DNA of 64,000 nt from NCBI RefSeq assembly GCF_000004075.3, contig NC_026657.2:12648001-12712000 (forward strand). The letters run 5' to 3'. A program made the translations under genes and the position numbers. Shown here piece after piece: positions 12,901 to 24,759 of this stretch (the stretch's first letter is position 1; each line of letters starts with the position of its first letter). The notes below the pieces were generated by a model, which was not told the origin of the DNA, made no database searches, and worked only from the letters and a program-made list of their open reading frames with translations. Source of the stretch: Cucumis sativus. Lineage: Eukaryota; Streptophyta; Magnoliopsida; Cucurbitales; Cucurbitaceae.

Positions 12901-13307
12901 CCTTGAGCTCCTTAAAATTCCCTGTTGGGAAATATGAACAAGCCCCAAGAACAGCAGAAAATAGCCCTCAAGTGCATTCTGCTTCATCCAGGCGTGGGAA
13001 TACCGCAAAACGGGCTACCTTGTCACCGACAAGAAGTGAGTACGCATGGGGATATTTCAGCGGCTATGCAGGTTATCCAAACTATATGGCCAACACAGAG
13101 TCGTCCAAAGCAAAAGTCAGGTCACAAAGTGCCCCAAAACAGAGGCTCGAGTTAGAGAAATTTGGATCGAACAAGCGGTATGCGCAGGTATCCTGGGATG
13201 CATGGAGCTTCTCAAACAATGGTATCTCCCATGAACCCAATTCATCAAACAATGCCAATTCTGTAGCTGATCGCATGACTAAGTTTGCAAGTACCAAATC
13301 AAGATGA
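9989..13307 (+). CDS. IQD (IQ67-domain) calmodulin-binding protein, four exons
   Basis: Exons 9989-10375, 11660-11860, 12298-12378 and 12564-13307 join to 470 codons plus stop, all introns in phase 0. Domain order: basic N-terminus [10 protein letters not shown]; Ala-rich helix (about 70-92); IQ67 domain about 113-180 with the IQ motif [12 protein letters not shown] built across the first intron, then repeated basic and hydrophobic spacing ([22 protein letters not shown]). The intron within [12 protein letters not shown] is the family's hallmark position. A DUF4005-like C-terminus follows, with [19 protein letters not shown] (about 380-398) and SAPKQR (412-417). IQD proteins are scaffolds that bind calmodulin and associate with microtubules, plasma membrane or nucleus, affecting cell shape. 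Length and domains are typical, with no breaks. Which IQD paralogue it is was not decided. Confidence 0.93.
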
Positions 13308-14428
13308 TCTTTATTTGTTTTTGTAACTCCGTTTCTTCTTGGTTATGCTATGCTGTGTGTGGGGGTGTGTGCTTTCTTTCTATTCAGCAGCAATGAAATT
13401 GTAATTATTTGACCACTTCTGATGTCTAGTCTACAACTTGTTGACCATGAACAGACGATTCTTCCATGTTTCGAGTTCTACCCAATGCCTTTGAAATTTA
13501 ATTGGTACTTCAAATCATTAATCAACCTCTGTTCATCTCCTCAATTTGTACATTTTCAAACACTGCTATTTTGCTAGTTGCCACTACATTTCTTTATAAA
13601 CCTTCATCTTACTTGCGTGGTTATTTTCCAAGGAGACTATTGGCAAATTCACGATGGACCTATATGATTGTTAGAACTAGTTTGTGATTAATTTCACAAG
13701 ACAACTCACTCAACCATACAATATTTGGGTGGCAAGGATATTAGTAGAATATTAAATCTTAGTTGTTATGAATTGGTGAGGCATCAAATTATTAATTAAA
13801 TTGTAATAAATAATTTTGATGTAGTTTTAGTATTTTACAGTTTTATTCTTTTTTATAACATTTAAGTTGGATTAGTTTAGTCTTTTCACAAGACATTAGG
13901 GTTTTCATTGGAAACTATTTATTTCTTGCCATTAGGTTGCTTTAAGAAGTTTTTGACTATTGAAGTTCAGGGTTTTCTTTCCATAGAAATTCTATGGTAG
14001 ATGACAAAGTCTCATCGCCATCTTTTTGCAATTCTTGATTCAGAGTTGCATACTAAGAATATTAAGATAAGTTTGATCCACTTGCTTGTGGAGTTTTCGA
14101 ACTTAGAGTGAGGAACTAGTTCTCTTTATCTCTCGGTCAATCCAAATTTAACTTATTTCCTTGGGTTGTTGTCAAATTGATTTGTTGGTTTTAAAATTTG
14201 ATATTAGATTTCAACAAATGGGTTCCTAACTATTAAATCCTAGAGTTTTCATATCATTAGATAGGTAATCACGATAGATTGAACTCATTTTCTGTTACAT
14301 ACGTAGTAATGTTGTGTTGAACTCATCCCCTTAGTTCACTTTCTACCGTCTTATTTTTTTTCTAGAACTTTAGGACAATCCTCATAAGTCTACGCTGAGA
14401 ATATGACGTATGAATAAATATTTTATTT

Positions 14429-14506
14429 ATTCAAATCACAGCCTAATCCATTAAATCTTCTTCTAAAGAATATTTTGGTTATTCAAATCACAGCCTAATC
14501 CATTAA
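14429..14506. repeat. Direct repeat, period 52 bp
   Basis: ATTCAAATCACAGCCTAATCCATTA occurs at 14,429 and again at 14,481 with related sequence between, indicating a local duplication. Confidence 0.75.
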
Positions 14507-15148
14507 CTCTTCATCCATTTAATTTCGTATTATTAAGTAATGGGTACTGTTTCAACAACTTTTTAACAGAAAAGTTACCATTATAAAAAAATATAATAGC
14601 AATCATGACAATATCATATCAACATCATTATAAAGTTCATAATAAAGTTTGACAGGTATCATCAAACTTTAGCAACCAGTTAAAAATGGGAACCTAATAT
14701 ACAGTTTAATCCGAAAAAGAAAAATCACGGGCCATGACAAATGGGTAAATAAATCCACAGCTCTCAAGGTGAAAAAGCTAATGTTTGGGGGAAAAATAAG
14801 ACCAAATTAACAAGGTAGGTGAGAAATGTTTTGAAAAAGTAAGAGAAATGGTGCAATTTGGAGTTGTAAATCACTATCCATTCACGGACGAAGAACCCCT
14901 CTTAATAAGTAAAGCTTTCTAAGCAACTTTCTGTGTTTCTCGACACCCACATGGCCAAACTACAGCAAGTTGCTGCCATTGTCACATAATAGAGCTTTGG
15001 ATGCTCACAACAGGCCATCGAGTGAGAAGAAGCATATTTATATGGTACAATCTTCTGTTAAGATAATGTTTCTCGATTAATTCCACCGTCAAAATCACAC
15101 ATGTCTAAGTAATTTGAATAACTCTCCTGTCCAAATAAAGCTTTCAAG

Positions 15149-15222
15149 GTGGATAGTTTGATAACCTATACGATGTCTTGAAAACGTGGATAGTTTGATA
15201 ACCTATATGACGTCTTGAAAAC
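15149..15222. repeat. Tandem duplication of about 37 bp
   Basis: GTGGATAGTTTGATAACCTATA followed by (CGATG/TGACG)TCTTGAAAAC occurs twice in direct succession with two or three differences. Confidence 0.8.
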
Positions 15223-17645
15223 AATTAAAACTCACTGTTTGGTCCATCAAATTTTAAAGTTGGTGTAAACAACAACTTCAATAGTAAACACAATTGAAAT
15301 TTGCACATTTATCGAGAAGCTTTGTTTTACATATTTATGCTTCAAATATAAACTCATTGACTCTAAATATTAACCTCATTTACTGAACCCACTCTTCAAT
15401 AATTTTTAGGCAAGATGCTAACAAAGTCATCACCATGGGTTCTCAGCCTTCATTTTCCCCTAATTTCATTATTACTGCTATGATATGACTTCCTTACAGG
15501 AACCTTAGGGATCAAAGAAAAAGAATGAAGCTTTTCAGTCACTTATCTTTACCCCACGAGGATTGGATATTTTTTAAGATTGCATCGATTTGGGCGGTAA
15601 AATCCAAATGCATCAACGACAGTTCCTGTCTGGTTGACCCTTCCACCTTCAGAATCATCATGGAAGACAGCAGAAAGACAAAACTGATGTTCAAATCATG
15701 TCAGTTGATAAGAGGCATTTTGTTTCTGTATTTGGTTTGTCCAGTCGGACCTTTCCCTAAAATAAACAGTGAATGATCAGTTAAAATGATCATGATATAC
15801 GACTGTCTTAGTAACTACATGTTTGAATCTTTCTACACCAAATTATACTAAAAATACTGTAGTAAATGACCAAGAGATCTCTAAGATGAGGAGAGATTCT
15901 CTTCCCCTTTGATGTTAAATGAAATAGCACTGTTAGACCTATATTTTCCACAATTTCCCTCGTTAGCTTATGTATTCCACGAGAAGTGTAAATTTATTAT
16001 ATCTCTTGTGGACTTTGTATCTTTGAAGTATTAATTTATTATTATTTTTCCAGTGAATCTTTTTTTTTTTGTTAAACAGAGTACAACATGAAAAGTCTTA
16101 TTTCTGGGTCCTCGTTGTTGTCGTCTACTAGTGCAGCTCCCATGACTATGCTTTACAAAGACAAAATGGACAAAGAGTGTTAAGAGTCCAAGATGAATCC
16201 AACAAAAAGTTTATCGGAAGTGTGGTAACTTTCTTGTCCTATTGAAATTGCTTCCTTAGGTCCAACTCAAAGAAGAAAGTACCATGTAAACTAAGAATAT
16301 TTTTGTTCTATTATTTCTATTATTGCTTTATATGAAGGCCTTCGATCAAATTTGGCAGCCCATTGATTGAGCTTAAGGGCTTAGCGCATCAACCTAGCTT
16401 AGCATAATACAGAATAAGAAGTTGAAAAAGTGATCCTCATGTGTTTCAATTTCAGCAACAGTCACAAGGCTACTGATTAATAATTATGATCTCTTTCTTT
16501 TTTATTTGTACCGAGTGTTTGAAAGAAACACGATCCTATTCAATTTAAGATTCATAAACGAGATTTGAAGATTACAAGAGAAGAAAACAGAGTTAGACCT
16601 CCTCTTGGAATTGAGATGAAATTTGAAACCCTGCCAATTATGAAGAGTCTCCTTCAACAATTAGTAAAATAGCTCCGGCAGCCAGGAAATTAGCAAGATA
16701 CGCGTCTCATCACTGCTAAGGCGAATCTTACATGAAGAAAATCGAGCAATCCTTGATAAAGAGTTCTCATTGTAATGCCCAAACTATAAGATTTAGAATT
16801 CAAATTTGACACCTGATATCAGTATTCCCTTTAATCCCTGCGACCTAGCCATGCTATCTACTTGTCTTCAATTACTTCCGAGAGTGAAGCTTGGGCCACA
16901 CCCCCTACGCCCGAAATGAGGTATATAAATGAATCAATATCACGTTTGAATGAAAAGGATGGTGAGGATGTGAAATTATGTGCAAAGACTTAAAAAAAGT
17001 TAAATCTACTACATATATTCACGAGGTATATTTTTATTTTTGATGCCTTAATCATAGAATCTCCAAAGTCAAGCATGCATAGCTTGAAGCGATGCTATGC
17101 TGGGTAAAGATTTTTCTAGAAAGCATGTATGTGAGAACAAATCATACAAAAAAAACTTGTGTTGGTTTATGAGGATAGTTCACCCTCTAAAGCAATTTAA
17201 GACAATTCAAAGTTAAAGCTTGGGGCGTTACGGTCATGATTGAGCATCCTAATGCTAAATTTCTGCAGTCTTAAGCATTAACCTTGACAATAAAAGTTTT
17301 AACTTTTAACATATACAGAAATTGATTTCAAGATCCATAATTTTCAAGCTCTTGGCATTGAAAGTCTCCCTGTAGGAAAATATTGAAACTAGAAGTTTAG
17401 GGTATGATCCATTATTTATCTGGCAGTTGCTTTGAGTTTTGCTTATCGATCAACAAAACAAACCATTACTACTAGTGCCGAGAACACAACCCATAAACAA
17501 TAAAATGTCTTCATTACCACCATTATCGTTATTCCTAAGCAACAAGCAACTAGAAATTCTGAATGTTAACCATATTTCTACTGAACTGCACATTTACAGG
17601 AGAAATGAATGGTCCAAATGATGAAAAATCTCTCTAAAGACGTTT

Positions 17646-19973
17646 CTAATCACATTGCCATCTTGAAGTGGGAACACAGTTTAAATAATGGCACCAATGG
17701 CAACGATCGTTTGCATTTTCCTCACGGAACAGCATCACTAGAGCAATGGTGAACCTGCATATTTATAAACAATTGGTATACAGAATCATGCAAAAGAGTC
17801 ATCTTGTTCTGATACTACGACAGTTATACAAAAGCAACAAGACCAAAGTCACCATTTTGATTCAGTGCTGTGCTTCCCACATCTATGTATAAATCTCACA
17901 GACTACATAAGAAAATATGAACATGGACTTACCCAGCAATCAGTAGAACTACCGAAACGATCCATAGAACATATTGGTATGTCTTGTATTTGGAACTCAG
18001 ACCAGCACCAACACCAGGAAGATTCCGTTGCTCTAACCATCCATACTTGGGGCGGGGAAGCAATGCAAATCCAAGTAGAAATCCAGTAAGAAATCCACCA
18101 ATGTGAGCAAAGTTATTAACATGTGGCAGAAGTCCAATCCCGAAATTAATAAAAATAATAACCAGAAGTGTGGCTAATGCCGCGGCCTATAGAAGTAAGA
18201 AGCACCAAATACATCAGAAGATCAAACCTAAATAACGTGAGAGAAACTATGTTGGTTTATTATGAAAAAGGCAATGCATTTGGCTCTCTGATCTGAAATC
18301 ACGAACCTTGTTGGTGTAGATAGTCCAGTTTGTGAAAAGTTCTGAAAGCATAGCTCCAAGAAGACCAAAAAGAGAACCAGAAGCACCCACAGAGATGTTG
18401 TTCTGAATTAATAAAGAAGACAGTACACTCCCTCCAAATCCTGAAACCAAGTAAATAACTCCAATTCGCACTGCACATGAAATAGAAGGAAGAAATCAGC
18501 TTACCGTGAAGATACTTAAGTCACAAAAAATAGTCTTGAAAAAGGTATAAGACAGTTGGATTGAAAAGAGAATATACTCTGGGCTTGATTCTCCAAGAAC
18601 AGCCTTACGAAAAAGTTATTATACGTATAGTATGCTCTATATTAACACATCTTGCAAGAATTTAACAGGAAATAAATAGAAGTAGATACTTTAACCATCT
18701 GGAGAAGAATCTAAAATTGCAGTTGTATAGAAGACGAGAGACTTGTAATAGCAGAAATGCCTTCTTTCACGTTAGCAATTTACAAGCACTGATTACCTTT
18801 ACTTATTGAGAAGATTCATTTCATCAAAACAAAAATTAATAAATAAAGAACAACACATACCAAACCCAAATTGCTGCTCAAGGCGAGTGCCAATAAAGAC
18901 CAGGCATAACATGTTTGCAAGCAGATGAAAGACACCAGCATGTAACCAGATGCATGTAATCAACCTCCATGCTTGATGTTTATTCACAACTTTAGTTGAC
19001 TCTAGAGCTCCCATCTTCTCCAATCTGTAATATAATAAGGAACTCCATATTTGTTGGTTCTTTTCAAATTTAAACACACTCCAACTGTCCATCTTAGGAC
19101 CACGAAAATTCACCACTTAGCTCAATTCTATTTGTCATACACCCGAAAGCTAATTCTTTTACCAGTAAATTCTTCAGAATTGACTGATATTCTTTGATGT
19201 CCCTGCTCATCTATAAAGTTACTCCAGGAAGTCATCCATCATTCGTAAGGCATTGTGAAAAAGTACAAAAGAAAACAAAACCTACACATCTCTTAGAAAT
19301 TCAATAAACAGAAACAATAAGGAGAGTATGACTAAAACCCCACCACACCCCAAGTAGTAACTCGCCAAAAAGCCACTAAACTTATTGATCGCAGAGCCTC
19401 TTAAGTAAAAGTAACCACAGCAAACAATGATTAAACAAGAAACAACTTCAGAATAATGTAAACACAGCATCGAGTGGAGTTGTTGTTAGGTAACCAAAAT
19501 CATCAAAACTTAATTACAAACTAAAAGTAAGCATATCCCATATTGAAAATAACAACACACACTTGAATTATCTCAAACAAGCAACACAGTGATAATAATT
19601 CTAACCCAAGGGGAATATAACAAGAGAAAATCAAGTGAAACCGAAAATTTGTATATGGGTATAAAGGGAAGTAAAGCAAAGGCAACTCTTACGTGGTAGC
19701 AGAAGGGCCAAAGAGAGGATTTTCCCTCAAAGGCTGAAATGAGAACCTCTCCAGAAACCTTGCCACACACTTCCCTTCAAACTCATCATTATGCTTGGGG
19801 CAATTGTTAATATACATAACCACAATGAACACAGCAATATTAGCCACTACAAACATAGGAACAAGCCAGGAAGTCCATTGTGTTTCAGTATCTTCAATCA
19901 AATAAGAGGAAGAAGAGAGGCTACTACTTCCTCTGTTCTTCACTTCTCTGCTCTCGATATCCTGCCTGTTCAT
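17646..19973 (-). CDS. RBL: Rhomboid-like intramembrane serine protease, five exons
   Basis: Minus-strand exons 19973-19693, 19024-18861, 18470-18307, 18186-17933 and 17754-17646 join to 323 codons plus stop. The order matches secretory-pathway plant rhomboids (RBL1/RBL2): cytosolic N-terminus, first membrane segment (about 32-53), lumenal loop with [29 protein letters not shown]...[13 protein letters not shown] with the conserved WR and HxxxN, G-A-S179-G with catalytic Ser179, and H231IGGF with catalytic His231, then a Cys-rich end CHWCHYLNC...WQCD. The catalytic dyad is complete, so an active Golgi protease is expected; in other plants such enzymes cleave EGF-like membrane substrates in heterologous tests. 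An upstream in-frame ATG at 20,087 would add 38 residues unlike the family; I chose the ATG at 19,973 because MxxxD(I/V)E is the usual start. Divergent neighbour: the PPR gene. Confidence 0.93.
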
Positions 19974-20299
19974 ACTTTGTCTCTCTGAACTCAACCTCCC
20001 CCTGAGAATCGAAAATTGAATGTGGGTGAGTTGGGATGGCGAAGTTTGGTGAAGGGTCTTTATGAAGTGAAATGGAAGAGAGATCAACTGCCATAGTGAT
20101 CAGGAATCCTCTACATTCCGATTTTGTACGCCCTCGCAAGATGGACCCAATTAGAAAATAGAACTCGAATTGAGGAATTCAGACATTGGTTGAATCTACA
20201 AATGGAGGGTTGGGGTTGTGAGTTACATTTCGAGTGAATTGGGAACGAAAACGGTGGATTAGCTCTGTGGGTACGTGGGCTTTCACTTTCTGTTGATTC

Positions 20300-20880
20300 C
20301 CCACTCTTTCAATCCACTACAAGAAGTTTCCTTTCGCGGTTAATCTGAACCACTAGCGCGTTTTTTCTTCAGTCCAGAGGTACGTGCGAGAGTGGGGGAG
20401 CCGGAAACTCATCGTACCATTCATTTCATGCCAATGGCAATGAGACGACATGTCGTTTACCCGTCATTTTCCATGTGAGATCAAACACTTCTCACACCAC
20501 CAACCCTCCCCTCACTCCACCACATGGCTTTCTTATTGTTATAATTTAAGAGTTGTTACCATTTTTCTTTTAAACAAAAGTTGTTGCAATGTTATATTTA
20601 TTTGTTGGCTAAAGATACATTTTAATAGAATTGTCTCCAAAATGTGGTTTAGTTTTAAAATATTTTACAAATGGTATGAAATTAATGTTCAAATTTTGTC
20701 TTTTGTGTTCAACTATTTCAATTATTGAATCTTCCAGATGTCTATTTTATTTATTAAATTTTAAAAAAATTTATATGCTCATATTTATTAGTCAATATAC
20801 ATACTCAAGACCATGTTATCAATTTGTTTTTTTTTTTAAAAAATAAAGATTATATACTATATAGTTATTTTCCTCAACTT
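20300..20880. other. Intergenic, upstream of the rhomboid gene
   Basis: The first part (20,300-20,530) is moderately GC-rich and probably holds the rhomboid promoter, which reads leftward. The rest is AT-rich without a recognisable gene. Confidence 0.4.
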
Positions 20881-21117
20881 TTAAAATATTAAAAATAAAA
20901 ATGGAACATACTTAAAAAGCTCACTATTTGAGGAATGAAACTTTGATGTTTGAGAGATTTCTTGATGTGCCCGTGCTTGTGACTCGCTAGAAGCTTTTGG
21001 GGTTTGGTGAATGTTGATGTTGTATGGTTTGAAAGCTTCCTTCATGAATGAGCAAGTTGGATTAAGTCTTTGGAACAGTCGTCCAGCTACGAGTGATGAT
21101 AACTTCTTCTCTTCCAA
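20881..21117 (-). pseudogene. Open fragment of unknown origin, possibly a transposon-protein relic
   Basis: The minus strand is open for about 78 codons, with no ATG at the beginning (TTG first), and encodes EEKKLSSLVAGRLFQRLNP and then a Ser/Gln-rich tail. The LSSLVAGRLF block faintly recalls the start of DUF4283-type retrotransposon proteins, but I cannot confirm it. Composition is more protein-like than neighbouring frames. It could be a degraded exon or chance. Confidence 0.22.
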
Positions 21118-21862
21118 CTCGTAAGTGAAAAGTTTTAGAAACCAAATTTGAACGATGTGTGCAAGGTTTGTAGTTCGTCAGCTAAGGTAGAATCATATTC
21201 TCTTGAGGTTATTAAGCTTTTGGATCACTTTGTATTTTGAGATGTAAATTAACCAAATTTGATTTCTGTTAATTTTTAAAATTAAAGAACCAAAAAAAAT
21301 GAAATTGTTACAATAAATTTAACTAAATATCACTTTAATAGTGGCCTTCCTTAACAAATAAAAATTAATATTAATGAAGAATGAAAACAACATTACAAAT
21401 ATCTCTTGCTATGACAACATTGACCTAAAGGTTTAGGAACTTAGGATTTTAAATTCTGGTTTTGTGTTGCATTCAAATATGAAAATAATTCGAAACAAAG
21501 AACTAATCGGAATGGCTCCCAAATTCAGTTGTTTCAAACATGAAAAGAAGATTCAGAGAACGAGAGAGAATGCATAATGTCAAGTTCAAGTTGAAGTTCA
21601 AGACTGACATAAGAAGTTCACCTTCATCTCAAGTTTCAGTGTACGCTCTTTCTTCTCTGTTTTCCCCTTCAATTCGTCTTCCTGCGTAAACTTATGCAAC
21701 GGAATTAAGTTTACAGTTTCTCAACTACTATTTGCAAATGATCAAATGGAGGGTGCTTTTTTTGGGGGGTGGCATGTTGGATTTATAGAATTCCCCCTGA
21801 TAATGGAAACTCGATAGTAGTTTCTTCAATGAGCAAATAGATTGTATACTATTGTGTGCGCA

Positions 21863-24637
21863 ATGAATTTTCCTCACCTTCATTCTTTACGGACCGTTCT
21901 TCGCAAACCTCTGAAACCCTTTATTGTTAACACATCGGTCAAATATATAAGCAACCTACGACCCAATGATGTTTCTGGGTTTATACTTGATAGCAGTAGC
22001 AACCCTTCATCCATATCCTATCCAAAGCTTTTATTACAGTTTACTGCTTCCAAGGATGTAAGTTCAGGCATGGCAATTCATGCTCGTATCATCAGGTTGG
22101 GATTGTTAGGGCTAAGGAACCGATTAGTAAACTTATACTCGAAATGTCAGTGTTTTCGAGTTGCCCGGAAACTTGTTATAGATAGTTCCGAGCCAGATTT
22201 AGTTTCTTGGTCTGCTTTGATATCTGGGTATGTTCAGAATGGGCGTGGTGAAGAAGCCCTTTTGACCTATTATGAAATGTATTTATTGGGAGCGAAGGGT
22301 AATGAGTTCACTTTCTCTAGTGTTTTAAAAGGGTGCTCTTTGACAAGGAACTTGGAACTGGGGAAGCAGATTCATAGGGTTGCCTTAGTGACAGGTTTTG
22401 AGTCTGATGTGTTTGTTGCCAACACTTTGGTTGTTATGTATGCTAAATGCGGGGAGTTTGGTGATTCGAAGAAGCTATTTGAGGCAATTCCAGAACGAAA
22501 TGTTGTGTCGTGGAATGCTTTGTTTTCTTGTTATGTGCAGATTGATTTCTTTGGAGAGGCAATAAATTTGTTTCAAGAAATGATTTCTACTGGTATTAGT
22601 CCTAATGAATTTAGTCTCTCCACTGTATTAAATGCTTGTGCTGGTTTGGAGGATGAAAATTATGGAATGAAAGTTCATGGGTATTTGATAAAGCTTGGAT
22701 ATGATTCTGACCCATTTTCTGCAAATGCACTTCTTGACATGTATGCAAAATCTGGGTGTCCTGAGGCTGCAATAGCTGTGTTTTATGAAATTCCAAAACC
22801 CGATATCGTTTCGTGGAATGCTGTAATAGCTGGTTGTGTTCTTCATGAGAAGAATGATTTAGCTCTTAAATTGTTAGGGAAAATGGGAAGCTATAGAGTG
22901 GCTCCTAGTATGTTTACTCTATCGAGTGCTCTTAAAGCTTGTGCTGCGATAGGGCTTGTAAAATTAGGCAGGCAGTTGCACTCTGCCTTGATGAAGATGG
23001 ATATGGAACCAGATTCATTTGTAGGTGTTGGATTGATAGATATGTATTCCAAGTGTGGTTTGCTGCAAGATGCAAGGATGGTGTTTGATTTAATGCCAAA
23101 AAAGGACGTGATTGTATGGAATTCTATTATTTCTGGTTACTCCAATTGTGGGTATGACATAGAAGCTATGTCGCTCTTCACAAATATGTATAAAGAAGGT
23201 TTAGAATTCAACCAGACCACATTGTCAACAATCCTCAAATCTACAGCTGGTTCTCAGGCCAATGGGTTCTGTGAACAAGTTCACACAATATCGATCAAAT
23301 CTGGTTATCAATATGATGGTTATGTAGCAAATAGCCTCCTTGATTCATATGGAAAATGTTGTCTATTAGAAGATGCAGCAAAAGTTTTTGAAGTGTGTCC
23401 TGCTGAGGATTTGGTGGCGTATACATCAATGATTACAGCTTATTCCCAATATGGCCTGGGCGAAGAGGCTCTAAAGATGTACTTGCGAATGCAAGATAGA
23501 GATATAAAGCCCGATGCATTCATCTTCAGTTCTCTTTTCAATGCATGTGCGAATTTGTCAGCATACGAGCAAGGAAAACAAATCCATGTCCATGTCCTGA
23601 AATGTGGATTGCTATCAGACGTTTTTGCTGGAAATTCACTTGTTAATATGTATGCCAAATGTGGAAGTATAGATGATGCTAGCTGCATTTTCAATGAGAT
23701 ATCTTGGAGGGGAATTGTATCTTGGTCAGCAATGATTGGTGGACTTGCTCAACACGGCCATGGAAGAAAAGCCCTCCAACTGTTCTATCAGATGCTCAAA
23801 AATGGTATTCTTCCAAATCACATAACCTTGGTCAGTGTCCTTTCTGCTTGCAATCATGCTGGTTTAGTAACTGAGGCTCGCAGATTTTTTGGATTAATGG
23901 AAAAATTGTTTGGAATTACACCGACCCAAGAGCATTATGCTTGCATGGTTGATATCTTGGGTCGAGTTGGGAGATTGGATGAGGCAATGGTACTTGTAAA
24001 AGAGATGCCATTTCAAGCCAGTGCTGCTGTTTGGGGGGCACTGCTAGGTGCTGCAAGGATTCATAAAAATATTGAGCTTGGTAGACATGCTGCTGAGATG
24101 CTGTTAACTCTTGAACCTGAAAAATCAGGAACCCATATACTCCTAGCAAACATTTATGCATCCACAGGAATGTGGGATAATGTTGCAAAGGTAAGAAGAT
24201 CGATGAAAAACAGCTTAGTGAAGAAGGAACCGGGGATGAGTTGGATTGAGCTGAAAGATAAGGTGTACACTTTTATTGTTGGAGATAGAAGCCACCCTAG
24301 AAGTAAAGAAATATACGTAAAACTTGATGATTTGCGGGAACGTTTGACTAGTGCAGGTTATGTTCCCATGATTGAGACTGATCTACATGATGTGGAGCAA
24401 ATTGAAAAAGAACAACTTCTATGGCACCACAGTGAGAAACTCGCTGTGGCTTTTGGGTTGATTGCAACTCCACCAGGGGCTCCAATTCGAGTTAAGAAGA
24501 ACTTGAGAGTATGTATTGACTGTCATACTGCATTCAAATTCATAAGCAAAGTTGCTTCACGTGAGATTATTGTAAGAGACATAAATAGATTCCACCATTT
24601 CAGAGATGGTTCTTGCTCTTGTGGTGATTATTGGTAA
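21863..24637 (+). CDS. DYW-class pentatricopeptide repeat (PPR) protein, intronless
   Basis: A single exon of 924 codons plus stop. I start at the ATG at 21,863; the frame is open a little further upstream but only from a TTG. The N-terminus (HSLRTVLRKPLKPF) is basic and free of acidic residues, as in organelle targeting peptides. About twenty PLS-type PPR motifs follow, seen as repeated VxNxLVxMYAKCGxxxDAxxxFxxIPxxDVVSWNAxIxGY blocks, then E/E+ motifs and a DYW domain. The deaminase-type zinc signature is complete: H856-S-E858 and C884-I-D-C887, ending CSCGDYW. DYW proteins carry out C-to-U RNA editing of mitochondrial or plastid transcripts; the target site cannot be read from sequence. Lack of introns and length are usual for the family. 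No breaks seen. Confidence 0.95.
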   Translation: MNFPHLHSLRTVLRKPLKPFIVNTSVKYISNLRPNDVSGFILDSSSNPSSISYPKLLLQFTASKDVSSGMAIHARIIRLGLLGLRNRLVNLYSKCQCFRVARKLVIDSSEPDLVSWSALISGYVQNGRGEEALLTYYEMYLLGAKGNEFTFSSVLKGCSLTRNLELGKQIHRVALVTGFESDVFVANTLVVMYAKCGEFGDSKKLFEAIPERNVVSWNALFSCYVQIDFFGEAINLFQEMISTGISPNEFSLSTVLNACAGLEDENYGMKVHGYLIKLGYDSDPFSANALLDMYAKSGCPEAAIAVFYEIPKPDIVSWNAVIAGCVLHEKNDLALKLLGKMGSYRVAPSMFTLSSALKACAAIGLVKLGRQLHSALMKMDMEPDSFVGVGLIDMYSKCGLLQDARMVFDLMPKKDVIVWNSIISGYSNCGYDIEAMSLFTNMYKEGLEFNQTTLSTILKSTAGSQANGFCEQVHTISIKSGYQYDGYVANSLLDSYGKCCLLEDAAKVFEVCPAEDLVAYTSMITAYSQYGLGEEALKMYLRMQDRDIKPDAFIFSSLFNACANLSAYEQGKQIHVHVLKCGLLSDVFAGNSLVNMYAKCGSIDDASCIFNEISWRGIVSWSAMIGGLAQHGHGRKALQLFYQMLKNGILPNHITLVSVLSACNHAGLVTEARRFFGLMEKLFGITPTQEHYACMVDILGRVGRLDEAMVLVKEMPFQASAAVWGALLGAARIHKNIELGRHAAEMLLTLEPEKSGTHILLANIYASTGMWDNVAKVRRSMKNSLVKKEPGMSWIELKDKVYTFIVGDRSHPRSKEIYVKLDDLRERLTSAGYVPMIETDLHDVEQIEKEQLLWHHSEKLAVAFGLIATPPGAPIRVKKNLRVCIDCHTAFKFISKVASREIIVRDINRFHHFRDGSCSCGDYW

Positions 24638-24730
24638 CTTTCTTCTATTATTCATAGAACACATGTACACTTAATACATTTTTGTGGTGAGATTCGTAGG
24701 AAGCATTTTCAGGCATTTCCAGAGCATGTA

Positions 24731-24757
24731 ACTTTTTTTTTTTAAAAAAAAAAAAAG
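24731..24757. repeat. Poly(T)-poly(A) palindrome between short direct repeats
   Basis: A T-run of about 11 is followed at once by an A-run of about 13, flanked on both sides by (A/G)GAGCATGTAA. It sits about 95 bases after the PPR stop codon. Confidence 0.6.
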
Positions 24758-24759
24758 GA

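Larger units (their letters stand above)
13308..17640. other. Intergenic, about 4.3 kb
   Basis: No gene recognised. The stretch holds two small tandem duplications (about 14,429 and 15,151) and scattered short frames without homology that I recognise; the longest (15,525-15,776) has no domain signature. Confidence 0.5.

Noticed and set aside
15525..15776. 83-codon plus-strand frame in the IQD-rhomboid gap
   Set aside because: It has an ATG but no recognisable motif, no neighbouring exon and no promoter-like signal. Chance is likely.
19974..20087. Longer N-terminus for the rhomboid protein from an ATG at 20,087
   Set aside because: The extra 38 residues do not resemble plant rhomboid starts, and the ATG at 19,973 gives the usual short acidic start.
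21842..21862. Upstream extension of the PPR frame by seven codons
   Set aside because: It would need a TTG start; the first ATG is at 21,863 and gives a better targeting-peptide start.
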